A DNA stretch of 64,000 bases from an uncultured Eubacteriales bacterium (GCA_900540085.1 UQEU01000001.1:62001-126000); one strand, 5' to 3'; positions 9,025 to 18,640 are shown, numbered from the stretch's first letter. Notes: a model not told the origin generated them from the sequence alone. Numbers and translations are program-made.

Positions 9025-10056
9025 ATGGAATTTATAAAGAAAAACTTTAAAGGTCTGCTTCTGTGCCTTGCCATATCTGTACCGTCATATTTTTTAGGAA
9101 AAAAGTTTTCAATTATCGGCGGTCCTGTATTCGCCATATTAATCGGTATGGTTTTAGCTCTTATCATAAAAAACAAACAACCTTTTGAAAGCGGTATAAA
9201 ATTCACTTCTAAAAAGATTTTGCAATATGCAATAATATTTTTAGGTTTCGGAATGAATTTGGAAGTTGTTATGGAAACAGGCAAGCAATCGTTACCTATT
9301 ATTTTATGTACAATTACAACATCATTATTAATAGCGTTTATTTTGCATAAGGTTTTACACATACCGACGAAAATATCAACACTTATAGGCGTAGGCTCAT
9401 CTATATGCGGTGGCTCTGCAATAGCCGCAACGGCACCTGTAATAGATGCCGACGACGAAGAGGTGGCACAATCTATTTCTGTAATTTTTCTGTTTAATAT
9501 ATTAGCAGCTCTCATTTTCCCCGCTCTCGGAACGGCACTTGGGTTTTCGACTTCAAGTGGTGAAGCATTTGGAATTTTTGCGGGAACGGCAGTTAATGAC
9601 ACATCTTCTGTTACTGCAGCAGCTTCAACTTGGGACAGTATGTATAATCTCGGCACTCAAACATTGGACAAAGCGGTTACCGTAAAATTAACAAGAACAC
9701 TTGCAATAATACCTATAACACTTTTCCTTGCTTTTCTCAGAACAAAAAAAGAAAAATCAAAAAACGGCGAAAAAGTATCTGTAAAACATGTTTTTCCGTT
9801 TTTCATACTTTACTTTATAGGAGCAAGCATTATTACAACAATAGCAGTTTCATTGGGCGTGCCGAGCGAATTTTTCACACCGATGAAAGATATTTCTAAA
9901 TTTTTGATTATTATGGCTATGGCAGCAATAGGATTTAACACTGATATTGTAAAACTTGTAAAAAGCGGAGGCAAACCGATCATTATGGGAATGTCATGTT
10001 GGGTTGGAATTACCGCTGTAACATTGACTTTACAACACTTGATGAAAATATGGTAA
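9025..10056 (+). CDS. YeiH-family (UPF0324) putative sulfate/sulfite exporter
   Basis: Polytopic membrane protein of 343 residues with roughly ten hydrophobic segments. Family stretches are visible: ILIGMVLAL, LGFGMNLEVV, GVGSSICGGSAIAATAPVI and GTAVNDTSSVTAA. The family is annotated as a putative sulfate exporter; the transported ion has little direct proof. AAAGGAG precedes the ATG. It shares a unit with the upstream flavoprotein under the divergent LysR gene and ends at a strong terminator. Confidence 0.88.
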   Translation: MEFIKKNFKGLLLCLAISVPSYFLGKKFSIIGGPVFAILIGMVLALIIKNKQPFESGIKFTSKKILQYAIIFLGFGMNLEVVMETGKQSLPIILCTITTSLLIAFILHKVLHIPTKISTLIGVGSSICGGSAIAATAPVIDADDEEVAQSISVIFLFNILAALIFPALGTALGFSTSSGEAFGIFAGTAVNDTSSVTAAASTWDSMYNLGTQTLDKAVTVKLTRTLAIIPITLFLAFLRTKKEKSKNGEKVSVKHVFPFFILYFIGASIITTIAVSLGVPSEFFTPMKDISKFLIIMAMAAIGFNTDIVKLVKSGGKPIIMGMSCWVGITAVTLTLQHLMKIW

Positions 10057-10060
10057 CATA

Positions 10061-10096
10061 ACAAAAATGTCAGTTCAAAAGAACTGACATTTTTGT
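10061..10096. terminator. Bidirectional terminator after the yeiH homologue
   Basis: A perfect 16-base inverted repeat (ACAAAAATGTCAGTTC and its complement) with a 4-base loop and T-rich outer arm lies between two converging genes. Confidence 0.92.
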
Positions 10097-10103
10097 TTAT
10101 GCG

Positions 10104-10343
10104 TTATCGTTTTTGTTCAAGTAAGTATTTATCGGCTTTGAGAGCCTCTTTTGTAAAACTGTTATTTTTCCACCACGCCAAAAGCGAAGCAATCACGGTT
10201 ACAACAGATGAAACACCTGCATAAAGTTCTTCATCGCTGAACGGCAAAGGATTTTTTCCGAAAGCCGTGAGCAAAGAATTTACAAGTGCCAAAGCCAAAA
10301 ATACAGTTCTTGAAATCGTTCCCAAAGAAACTTCTGTGTTCAA
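10104..10343 (-). CDS. Lone SPP1-type phage holin-like protein
   Basis: Small membrane protein of 79 residues with two hydrophobic helices (about 11-28 and 42-58), a SWW-like aromatic end (ASLLAWWKNNSFTKEALKADKYL) and a charged C-tail. This is the pattern of SPP1-family holins, which make pores that release an endolysin. The TTG start is fixed by a perfect AGGAGG 7 bases upstream. No endolysin, portal, tail or integrase gene is near, so it is either a domesticated holin or a relic. Function here is unknown. Confidence 0.75.
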   Translation of the reverse strand: MNTEVSLGTISRTVFLALALVNSLLTAFGKNPLPFSDEELYAGVSSVVTVIASLLAWWKNNSFTKEALKADKYLLEQKR

Positions 10344-10529
10344 AAAATCACCTCCTGAAAGAAATGGTTAAAATATATTTTAACCTTCACTAAACACTAT
10401 AGAGATGATTTATTTTTCTTGCAAACAGTCGTCAAAAAATACGGACTTTGTCAATATTTTTAAAAATTATATTCAAAACGATAGTATAAAAAGGCTTTCA
10501 AAAAACGATTTTTTATACAATATATTCGG

Positions 10530-10567
10530 GCAAATAAAATAAACGCCTGAAAAATCAAGCGTTTATT
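10530..10567 (-). terminator. Terminator after the Toprim gene
   Basis: An inverted repeat AATAAACGC / GCGTTTATT with a 12-base loop; on the minus strand it is followed by ATTTTATTT. The stop codon of the Toprim gene lies in the loop. The rest of the 10344-10530 gap shows no other feature that I can recognise. Confidence 0.7.
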
Positions 10568-11136
10568 TTTTCAATCATTTCTTTATATTCTTCAAAAGTA
10601 AGCATTGAATTTAAAACATCCAAAAAAGAATTTGAAGAAAGAAACTCAGGCAAATCGAGCAGTTTTAAAATTTTTTTCCTTTTTTCTTTACTTCCGTCAC
10701 AACCTGACAGTCCGTCTTCAAAAAGCGTTGCAGTCGTGATTAACCGGCGTTTTTCGTCTTTACACTCAACTCCGAGCGAATTAAGTCTTTCAAGCAAAAT
10801 TTTGCTGTCTATACCCTCTACTCCGAGTTTTCCCTCTTTTGAATACTTTGTTTTTCTCTTTTCTTTTCCGAAAATATCGGGTGCATAAATATTTTTGATT
10901 TGACTTTTCGGAACAGCCGACTCTATATAATGACGAATTTGAAAACCGCTTGCATCAGAGTCTGTTAAAATGATTATTCCTCTTTCTTTTGCAATTTTTT
11001 TTATAAAATTGAGTCTTAATTTATCCTTATATATTCCAAAGCCGTTTGTTTCGATAATCAATGTATCAACAATATTTGAAAGTTTAATTTTATCATATTT
11101 ACCTTCTACAATTATTGCTTCTTTAATTTTCAGCAT
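10555..11136 (-). CDS. Toprim-domain protein, RNase M5-like (DUF4093-type)
   Basis: Protein of 193 residues with an N-terminal Toprim domain: catalytic Glu11 in AIIVEGKYDK and the DxD pair Asp59/Asp61 in ILTDSDASGFQIR. RNase M5 uses this domain to mature 5S rRNA; many Clostridia carry this related family instead, so an RNA-processing role is inferred. The true start is the ATG at 11134-11136, with GAGGGA just upstream and the holA stop one base before; any longer frame would be holA read out of phase. The C-terminus has two short helical blocks (KRKKILKLLDLPEF). Confidence 0.78.
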   Translation of the reverse strand: MLKIKEAIIVEGKYDKIKLSNIVDTLIIETNGFGIYKDKLRLNFIKKIAKERGIIILTDSDASGFQIRHYIESAVPKSQIKNIYAPDIFGKEKRKTKYSKEGKLGVEGIDSKILLERLNSLGVECKDEKRRLITTATLFEDGLSGCDGSKEKRKKILKLLDLPEFLSSNSFLDVLNSMLTFEEYKEMIEKINA

Positions 11137-11137
11137 A

Positions 11138-12175
11138 CTATCCCTCTTTTGCAGCCACAAGCAGTTTAACAAGTGCTTCTTCAATGATAAACTTTGCGTC
11201 AACTGCCGTTGATTTAAGTTTAATATCCGCTTCGTTAAGAACATCAACACATTTTCTGAGTTGTTCCAAAGAAAGTCTTGAGCAATCACGAAGTGCATTT
11301 CTGAGTGCAAACTCTCTGCCTCTGTATCTGTATGCATCAAAAATTTCTGTCAAATCTTTTCCCGATGACTTTGCAAGTTTTGCCCTGTACATATCAACAA
11401 AGCAAGAAGATACAACAGACAATATGATTATCGGCTTTTCTCTTTGTTCAAACAAAGTATTAAGTATTGAATATGCAGAATTGTAGTCATCTCTCAAAAT
11501 TGCTTTTGAAATATCATACACTCTTGCTTGAAGCGACTTTACGCAAACAGAATCAATATCTTTTTTTGATATTTCTTCATTTTCACTGAAAAAACAAAGT
11601 TTTTCAAGTTCATTCAGCAGTGTTGTCAAATCAGAGCCCACAATCGAAACCATATATTTAGCATCGTTTTGAGAAATTGTTTTTTTTCTCTTTTTAGCAC
11701 CTGATATAATAAGCTTCACCAAATCGTACTCTGTTTTTCTGTCAAGTTTAACACAGCACGCTGATTTTGTAAAAGCGTTTTCTACACTTTTAAATTTAGA
11801 ATTTTTCTTTGTATCAAACTCTACGGTATCGTACTTAAATATAAGTATCGTACTTTCAGGCATATCTGAAATATACTGTGAAAGTTCTTTTACTTCATTA
11901 GTACTTGAAAAAGGATAATCTCCTACTAAAACAAGCCTGTATTCGCTCATCATAGGCATCAATTCACAATTTCTCAAAATATCGTCTAAAGAATAAGATT
12001 TTCCTTCAAAATACCTAAAATCAATATCTGTCGCTTCTTTAGGAATAACTTTAGACTTAATTTTTGAAACATAGTAATCTTTTAAATATGTTTCATCCCC
12101 ATAGATTAAATAAGCATTTTGAAACTCTTTTTGTGATATTTGTTTTTTCAATTCAGACTCAGTTATCTTTCCCAT
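11138..12175 (-). CDS. holA: DNA polymerase III subunit delta
   Basis: Clamp-loader subunit delta of 345 residues, which opens the beta sliding clamp. The N-terminus (LKKQISQKEFQNAYLIYGDETYLKDYYV) and the helical C-terminal part with VKLLVAAK match the HolA family, which has an AAA+ fold without a functional Walker A. The ATG overlaps the comEC stop by 13 bases. The comEC-holA pairing is a common Firmicutes arrangement and supports the call. Confidence 0.93.
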   Translation of the reverse strand: MGKITESELKKQISQKEFQNAYLIYGDETYLKDYYVSKIKSKVIPKEATDIDFRYFEGKSYSLDDILRNCELMPMMSEYRLVLVGDYPFSSTNEVKELSQYISDMPESTILIFKYDTVEFDTKKNSKFKSVENAFTKSACCVKLDRKTEYDLVKLIISGAKKRKKTISQNDAKYMVSIVGSDLTTLLNELEKLCFFSENEEISKKDIDSVCVKSLQARVYDISKAILRDDYNSAYSILNTLFEQREKPIIILSVVSSCFVDMYRAKLAKSSGKDLTEIFDAYRYRGREFALRNALRDCSRLSLEQLRKCVDVLNEADIKLKSTAVDAKFIIEEALVKLLVAAKEG

Positions 12176-14304
12176 TCAAAGTCCTTTCTGTAAATCGTTT
12201 GCCTGTTTTGAGAAAAAGCAAACATATATCCGTTTTCGATACTCAACTTGTCTTTATTCGGAGACTTTTTAACAATGCAGTTTGCGTTTTCACAAGTTGT
12301 TTTTCCGTTGTTTGAAACAAACAGTTCGCACGAAGAAACGCAGTTCTCTTTTGAATTATCAAAAACAATCCTTTTACCATATATTTCAATTATTACTTTC
12401 CAGTCGTTGTTACTGTTATGTTTATATTTTACATTAACTCCGTGCCATAAATCAACACCGATATTTTTATTTATTATGATATTTTCACACTTCAAATTCA
12501 TACTTATTGCGTCATTTTCATACGGCACAACAATATTTTGCACTTGACACTGACGAGATATTTTTTCTGCGTTTTCACATTCATTTTTATTATACGAGGG
12601 AATTATCCACAAAACAACCCTTTTATTTTTTCCTGAAGCGACATCCGTAATATCGTAGTATGTTGATTTACCCGTTCCTATAACGGCATACTCGTCATCA
12701 TTACAAATAACAACGGAAGAACTGCCGTACGATGACGGAGAAACACGAACATATATACTTCTGTCATTCATTACAAACACCGAGAGAGATGAGATAACAA
12801 GAATTAAACTGCTGATAATTGCAGCAATTTTCAGTGAATATTTATTTTTGAAGAAAAATGCAAATGCAAAAAGCAAAAGAATTGTCCCTACTGCAATATA
12901 AAATACAGTATCGGATATTGACACTGTACTGAACTTGACACCTGCAAAGGCTTCGGTAATTTCAATGATTGCTTTTCCTGACAAATCCGTTATAAAAATG
13001 AGAATATCGGAAACAACAGGAATAAAGTTAAGCAAAAATGCAAGAAGCGACAATACCATAGTTATGTTTGCAAGCGGAACAAGAACAATATTTGCCAAAA
13101 TTGACGACAAACTGACAGTTTGAAAAAACAACAACATTATCGGCAATGTAAACAATGTTACTCCGACAGTTACAATAACGCTTTCTGCCGTAATGATAAA
13201 AATTTTAAACAAAATGATTTTACGGTTATTTTTATATGTCAAATTTTCAGGTAAATAAGAAGTTGCTTGCTTTACAACCGTAAGCAAAGCAAGTGTTGCA
13301 CTGCAAGATAACAAGGCACTTATATCAATCGCCGCAAATGGATTTAAACAAATTATAAAAACTGAAAATCCAAGAGAATTTAAAGCATCTGCCTGTTTCT
13401 TCGCTACGCCTGCAACGAGCATTACACCAAGCATTATCGACGAGCGAATGACCGATTTTGTAAACCCGCTCAAAGCACAATATGAAACAAGTGCAAGGAG
13501 AACAACAGAAACATTTAATTTTTCATTCACACGCAGTCTTTTCAAAAACACATACAACATTCCACCCAAAATTGATGTGTTTAATCCGCTTACTGCCATC
13601 AAATGCGTTACGCCCGAAGAACGAAAATAAGAATATGCCCGTTCCGACATTTCACTTACATCGCCGATTAAAAGTGCGCACGACAATGCACCCCTGTCAT
13701 TTCCCATATTTACAGCGAAAAAATTTTTAATATCTTTTCGCAAATCTATAATATATTTATTCAAATTAAAAACTGATTTACCGGTTTTCGTATATTCCTC
13801 AACATTTGCGGTAACATAAATATTTTTAGAATAATATCCGTATGAATCAAGAGCATTTGTACCGGTTGATTTAAATTTCACTCGACATAATATTTCATCA
13901 TAAGCCTCTGCGTCAATTATTTTATCCGATTTAAGCTTAACATCAATATTTTTCGGTGCACCGTCAAATTCTATATTTGAAACTTTCGCCTTATAAACAT
14001 ATTTATCGTTGGATTTTTCAGGTAAGTCTGTAATATATGCATTGCAGACAAGCGTTTTGCCGTCTAATGATTTTACTATATAATCTGCCGTAGAAGTAAA
14101 TGAAATAAACAAAATACAGGCAAGCAACGCCGAACCGAGAGAAATCGGCACGGCAAGTGCAAGCCTGTATTTTTTAATAATCAACGAAAGCACGAGCATT
14201 ACAATAATAAATCCTGTAAAATACCCTGCCATATTGGGAAAAACATTGAGAAAAATAAGTACAACTGCCATTGAAAAACCAATGTGTGCAAAAATTCTCT
14301 TCAA
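12163..14304 (-). CDS. comEC: ComEC/Rec2-family DNA uptake membrane protein with a degenerate C-terminal domain
   Basis: Polytopic protein of 713 residues. The N-terminal region (1-165) holds two to three membrane helices and a soluble DUF4131-like part; the central competence domain carries the conserved SGLNTSILGG stretch (MAVSGLNTSILGGMLYVFL). ComEC forms the membrane channel for single-stranded DNA. The C-terminal third, after the last helix (about 510), should be a metallo-beta-lactamase nuclease domain, but no HxHxDH motif is present; the equivalent strand ends in LWIIPSYNKNECENAEK. So nuclease activity is probably lost. The start is TTG after AGGGGAT. No comEA lies nearby. Confidence 0.85.
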   Translation of the reverse strand: MKRIFAHIGFSMAVVLIFLNVFPNMAGYFTGFIIVMLVLSLIIKKYRLALAVPISLGSALLACILFISFTSTADYIVKSLDGKTLVCNAYITDLPEKSNDKYVYKAKVSNIEFDGAPKNIDVKLKSDKIIDAEAYDEILCRVKFKSTGTNALDSYGYYSKNIYVTANVEEYTKTGKSVFNLNKYIIDLRKDIKNFFAVNMGNDRGALSCALLIGDVSEMSERAYSYFRSSGVTHLMAVSGLNTSILGGMLYVFLKRLRVNEKLNVSVVLLALVSYCALSGFTKSVIRSSIMLGVMLVAGVAKKQADALNSLGFSVFIICLNPFAAIDISALLSCSATLALLTVVKQATSYLPENLTYKNNRKIILFKIFIITAESVIVTVGVTLFTLPIMLLFFQTVSLSSILANIVLVPLANITMVLSLLAFLLNFIPVVSDILIFITDLSGKAIIEITEAFAGVKFSTVSISDTVFYIAVGTILLLFAFAFFFKNKYSLKIAAIISSLILVISSLSVFVMNDRSIYVRVSPSSYGSSSVVICNDDEYAVIGTGKSTYYDITDVASGKNKRVVLWIIPSYNKNECENAEKISRQCQVQNIVVPYENDAISMNLKCENIIINKNIGVDLWHGVNVKYKHNSNNDWKVIIEIYGKRIVFDNSKENCVSSCELFVSNNGKTTCENANCIVKKSPNKDKLSIENGYMFAFSQNRQTIYRKDFEWER

Positions 14305-14324
14305 TGTTATCCCCTTTCAAAATT

Positions 14325-17300
14325 TTATTCCACTATTTCCATCAAGAAACAGTACGAAAGTTTTTCGCCTGCGTGAATAATGTACGGCTCACGCAAACAT
14401 GAGAAGCCCGGCATATCTCCGCCTACACCTCTTTGACACATATCTATTGTAACATAGTTGAAATCTTTATACTCAATTTCATGAACATGAGTAAATTTTT
14501 CAAGTTCATCAGTCGTATAGTTATGGGCGCTGAAATCGATTGTTTTATCGTAGTATGCAGTAAATTTCACGCCGAAACCGTTATCGTCGGTAAACGATAC
14601 ATTTCTGACATCGGTTCTGTTACCGTTTTCCTGAGGACGCATATAACGATGCTCAAGTCCTTTGACATCTGACTGATATTCGCCGATTTTTGCACCTCGC
14701 TTACGGTCGCAATAAATTTCCTGCGGACCTCTGCCGTACCATTTAACATTGTCAAACGACTTGTCAAACGCCATTTTATATCCGAAACGAAGCATTTCAA
14801 AATTCGGAACACCGCTGTGATTTACATAAAGTCTTCCGTCGTTATATACACGATATGTTGTGAAGACTTTAGAAATAAACGGAACTGACATAGCACATCT
14901 TATTTCAACATAGTTTCCTGTTTGTTCAACTTCTGTTTTAAGCATCTTTACGGAATTTGTAGCAACTCTCCATTTGTAAAGAGGATGAAGTTTAATAAGC
15001 GGAACAACAAAGTTAAGGAAATCTATATCGTTATCCGTAAGAGCACGGAAATAGTTTGGTTCCATAGGCTGAACAAGAATTTCTTTGCCCTTATGCTTGT
15101 ATGAAACTACTCTGCCGTCTTTTATTTCAACTGAAAAAGCACTTCCCTTTACAACAGCACCTTTTGCAGTTTTTTCAAGATTGAGCAATTCTTTTGACTT
15201 TTTGAATTTCGGCTTGCTTCTTTCTTTGATAACAAACTGATTCCATGAAAGTTCATAGTCAGAGTCGCACCAAATTTCTGCATCTTTTTTAAGGAAAGAA
15301 ACAGTTAAAACACACTCTTTTTCAGGTAAATTTTCAACATCATAGTCAATTTTGATTTTTTTGGTCGTAAGAGGAGCAACTTCTATATCAAGTTCTCCCA
15401 TTTGAATTTCTTTACCCTCTGCTTCTATCTTCCAAACGCATTTGTAGTCTGAAACATCTGTAAACAACATCTTGTTTCTGACTTCAAACTCACCTTTTTC
15501 AAGGTTGACATCACTTGTAATAATATACTGATAGCCTTTTTTAACTTCGTATATAGACGGCTGAAGGCTTCTGTCGGCACCGATAATACCGTTGGCACAG
15601 AAATATGTATTTGAACCTGTCAAAGCAGTTGTGTTGGGAATATCTATTGCAGGACGAGGCTCGTCTTTTTCAAAGTCCGTACCATAGAGCCATAAGTCTT
15701 TGCCGTTTTCGTCTTTTCTTCTGAGTGCTTGGTCAACAAAGTCCCAAATAAATCCGCCGCACATATTGTCATATCTGTCGAAATCGTCAATATATTCTTG
15801 GAAATTTCCGAGTGAATTTTCCATAGCATGAGCAAACTCACAAAGTATTACCGGTTTTCCTTTATACATTTCAGGTTTAATCGGTTTGCTGTCTGCGGCA
15901 AGTTGGTTTGCTATATTGTCATAAAGGCTGATTTTAATTTCTTCTTTTTTACCGAGTTTTTCCATAATATCTTCTGTCGGATACATTCTCGAAATTACAT
16001 CTGACTTTGTAAGGTCAAAATCGCCTTCATAATGGAACTGTCTTGTATCGTCAAGTTTAAGCGCTGCTTCTTTCATACGGGCATAGTTATCGCCGTCGCC
16101 TGCTTCATTGCCCAAAGACCACATAAAGATACAAGGATTGTTTCTGTCACGCAAAACCATTCTTTCAATACGGTCAACAACAGCGTCGGTCCATACAGGA
16201 TTGCTTCCGGGTACGCCTTTTCTTCTTACGCCGTGTGTTTCAACTTCACACTCGTCCATAACATATAAACCGTACTTATTGCACATTTCATAAAAATAAG
16301 GGTCATCCGGATAATGAGAAGTACGAACTGCGTTAATGTTATGTCTTTTCATAATTCCCAAATCCTGAGAATATCTTTCAACAGGTACTGCCCACGCATG
16401 ATCAGGGTCAAAATCGTGACGGTTAACACCGTAAATCATAAGCGGTTTACCGTTAAAGTAAATTTTCTCACCTATAATCTCAACCTTTTTAAAGCCGACT
16501 GTATATGTTTTTACGCTTGATATAGTTCTGCCTTTTTTCAGTTTGATAACCAAAGTATATGTTTCGGGATTTTCTGCCGACCATTTGCGTGGATTTTCAA
16601 TATCTTTTTTAAAGCTGAAAACAGTCGTGTCGTCTTTTTCTTCAATTGTTGCTTCGCCGAGATTTATTTTAGAATTTTTATCAATAAGTTCTGCCGTTAC
16701 AGAAACCTTTTCGTTTGTTTCGGCATAATTTTTAACATATACATCAAGTTTTGTATCGGAATTTACACAATCGTTGTCAAGATATGTTCTGAAAAAGAAA
16801 TCTCTGATACAGTTTTTCGGCTCACTGTATATATACACTTCTCTGTAAATACCGCAAAGCCACCACATATCTTGGTCTTCAAGATATGTACCGTCGCTGT
16901 ATCTGTAAACTTTTGCCGTAACCTGATTTTCGCCTTTTTTTACAAACTCAGTAATATCAAACTCGTGTGGAGTCATTGAGCCTTGAGAATAGCCGACAAA
17001 TTCACCGTTAACATAAACTTCAAGAGCGGCTTTCGCAGCACCGAAATGAATGAAAATCTCACGATTATCAAAATTCTCCGGCAAATCAAAATTTCTTCTG
17101 TAAATACCTATTTCCTGAAGACTGTGATTGATGCAAGGAATTTTTCTTTTACTTCTGCTGATAGCTTTCGGGAATGTACTTGCATAGTAATACGGAACAC
17201 TATAACCCTCTGTCTGCCATACAGACGGAACTCTTATTTCACCCCATGAAGAGTCGTCAAAATCTATTGCATAAAAATTTTGAGGTTCATTTTCAAGACC

Positions 17301-17465
17301 TCTTTGCCAATGAAACTTCCATTGTCCGTTCAATGTCATTTTGTATTCCGACTGCTCGCCCGAAAGTGCTTTTTTCTCACTGTCGAACGGCATTGCGATA
17401 ACATGTCCGTCTTCTTTATTGATTTTTATAATAGACGGATTTTCCCAAAAATGTTTTGAAACCAT
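14325..17465 (-). CDS. lacZ: Glycoside hydrolase family 2 beta-galactosidase
   Basis: Large cytoplasmic enzyme of 1046 residues, the LacZ length, that hydrolyses beta-galactosides such as lactose. Visible parts are the sugar-binding jelly roll (DFDDSSWGEIRVPSVWQTEG), Ig-like domains, and the TIM barrel with the acid/base Glu454 in WSLGNEAGDG and the nucleophile Glu543 in ILCEFAHAMENSLG. The C-terminal Bgal_small_N domain contains WYGRGPQEIYCDRK. No signal peptide is seen. AAGGGGG precedes the ATG, and a good sigma-A promoter lies at 17494-17522. No permease or regulator gene is adjacent, so sugar uptake must be encoded elsewhere. Confidence 0.95.
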   Translation of the reverse strand: MVSKHFWENPSIIKINKEDGHVIAMPFDSEKKALSGEQSEYKMTLNGQWKFHWQRGLENEPQNFYAIDFDDSSWGEIRVPSVWQTEGYSVPYYYASTFPKAISRSKRKIPCINHSLQEIGIYRRNFDLPENFDNREIFIHFGAAKAALEVYVNGEFVGYSQGSMTPHEFDITEFVKKGENQVTAKVYRYSDGTYLEDQDMWWLCGIYREVYIYSEPKNCIRDFFFRTYLDNDCVNSDTKLDVYVKNYAETNEKVSVTAELIDKNSKINLGEATIEEKDDTTVFSFKKDIENPRKWSAENPETYTLVIKLKKGRTISSVKTYTVGFKKVEIIGEKIYFNGKPLMIYGVNRHDFDPDHAWAVPVERYSQDLGIMKRHNINAVRTSHYPDDPYFYEMCNKYGLYVMDECEVETHGVRRKGVPGSNPVWTDAVVDRIERMVLRDRNNPCIFMWSLGNEAGDGDNYARMKEAALKLDDTRQFHYEGDFDLTKSDVISRMYPTEDIMEKLGKKEEIKISLYDNIANQLAADSKPIKPEMYKGKPVILCEFAHAMENSLGNFQEYIDDFDRYDNMCGGFIWDFVDQALRRKDENGKDLWLYGTDFEKDEPRPAIDIPNTTALTGSNTYFCANGIIGADRSLQPSIYEVKKGYQYIITSDVNLEKGEFEVRNKMLFTDVSDYKCVWKIEAEGKEIQMGELDIEVAPLTTKKIKIDYDVENLPEKECVLTVSFLKKDAEIWCDSDYELSWNQFVIKERSKPKFKKSKELLNLEKTAKGAVVKGSAFSVEIKDGRVVSYKHKGKEILVQPMEPNYFRALTDNDIDFLNFVVPLIKLHPLYKWRVATNSVKMLKTEVEQTGNYVEIRCAMSVPFISKVFTTYRVYNDGRLYVNHSGVPNFEMLRFGYKMAFDKSFDNVKWYGRGPQEIYCDRKRGAKIGEYQSDVKGLEHRYMRPQENGNRTDVRNVSFTDDNGFGVKFTAYYDKTIDFSAHNYTTDELEKFTHVHEIEYKDFNYVTIDMCQRGVGGDMPGFSCLREPYIIHAGEKLSYCFLMEIVE

Positions 17466-17493
17466 TAATTAACCCCCTTAAACTGTTGATAAT

Positions 17494-17522
17494 AGTATAA
17501 ATTAAAATTATATAAAAGTCAA
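17494..17522 (-). promoter_or_regulatory. Sigma-A promoter of lacZ
   Basis: On the minus strand TTGACT (17522-17517), 17 bases, TATACT (17499-17494), about 30 bases before the lacZ start. Confidence 0.7.
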
Positions 17523-17533
17523 CAAATGAAAAC

Positions 17534-17562
17534 TTGTTAAAGCCGTTGTAATGTGGTACAAT
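17534..17562 (+). promoter_or_regulatory. Sigma-A promoter of the FemAB-like gene
   Basis: TTGTTA (17534-17539), 17 bases, TACAAT (17557-17562) on the plus strand, about 40 bases before the start. It is back to back with the lacZ promoter. Confidence 0.6.
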
Positions 17563-17602
17563 AAAGCAAGAAAATAAATTTTAACAAATGAGGCATTTAT
17601 TA

Positions 17603-18640
17603 ATGATTGAACGAGTAAACAAAAACAATCTTGACGAATACGAAAAATTTATCAAAAACCATCCGAGAGGTCTTTTTATGCATTCTTCAAAATGGGGAAA
17701 AGTAAAGTCTTCATGGAAATGGGAAGCAATCATAGACCGTGACGAAAACGGAAACATCAATGGTACTGCCGCTGTGCTTATACGAAGTGTTCCCATAATT
17801 AAGTCTTCTTTGCTTTATTGTTGCAGAGGTTTTGTATGCGATATTGATGACACACAAACTTTTGATGAACTCTTTGACGGTCTTTTACAACTTGCAAAAG
17901 AGTACAAAGGTTACTGTATCAAATTTGACCCTGAAATAAGCAAAGAACACACCGAGTACAAAAAACACTTGATTGACAAAGGTTTCAAAGAGTTAAACCC
18001 CGGTTGCCTTGACTTTGAAAATGTACAGCCTAAATTTGTATATTGCTTTGACTATGACAACAAAACGGAAGAAGAATTGATGCTTCAGTTCAAATCAGAT
18101 TACAGAAACCGTATCCGAAAAGCGTCAAGAAAAGGCGTTGAAGTAAAAATTATGGGAAAAGAAGCACTTGATGATTTCACGGCGATAATGCGTGAAACAG
18201 GCGAAAGAGACGGTTTTTCAACAAGACCTGCATCCTACTTTGCTTCCATTATGGACAACCTCGGAGACGATTGCCGTCTGTATATGGCATATTATGAAGG
18301 CAAGGCTATTGCCGGCACACTCGCTATCAGATGGGGCAAAAATGTTATGAAATATCAATACGGTGCTTCTTCCAACTCCAACAGAAATGTTTATCCCAAC
18401 TATCTTTTACAGTGGGAAATGATAAAATGGGGCTTGGAAAGCGGATGTCGTATCTACGATTTCGGAGGAATAAGCGGAGATATTGAAAACACCGAAAACT
18501 CCCACTACGGTTTGTGGCGTTTCAAACACGGGTTTAACGGATATATGGTTGAATTTGTCGGAGAATTCGATTATGTCATAAATCCGTTTGTTTACAAAGC
18601 ATATAACATTGCAACAGAACTTAGGAGTAAATTACGCTGA
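17603..18640 (+). CDS. FemAB/FemX-family peptidyltransferase (peptidoglycan bridge aminoacyltransferase)
   Basis: Cytoplasmic protein of 345 residues with the tandem GNAT-like fold of FemX/MurM enzymes, which add amino acids from aminoacyl-tRNA to the stem peptide of lipid II. Family features are FKSDYRNRIRKASRKGVEVKI and the C-terminal IYDFGGISGDIENTENSHYGLWRFKHGFNGYMVEFVGEFDYV. I prefer the ATG at 17603 because a TGAGG site precedes it by 9 bases; an ATG at 17588 lacks one. It overlaps the downstream racemase-like gene by one base, so the two probably act together in cell-wall precursor metabolism. Confidence 0.88.
   Translation: MIERVNKNNLDEYEKFIKNHPRGLFMHSSKWGKVKSSWKWEAIIDRDENGNINGTAAVLIRSVPIIKSSLLYCCRGFVCDIDDTQTFDELFDGLLQLAKEYKGYCIKFDPEISKEHTEYKKHLIDKGFKELNPGCLDFENVQPKFVYCFDYDNKTEEELMLQFKSDYRNRIRKASRKGVEVKIMGKEALDDFTAIMRETGERDGFSTRPASYFASIMDNLGDDCRLYMAYYEGKAIAGTLAIRWGKNVMKYQYGASSNSNRNVYPNYLLQWEMIKWGLESGCRIYDFGGISGDIENTENSHYGLWRFKHGFNGYMVEFVGEFDYVINPFVYKAYNIATELRSKLR

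Noticed and set aside
10104..10343. Prophage remnant around the holin
   Set aside because: No other phage gene, attachment site or change in composition was seen on either side.
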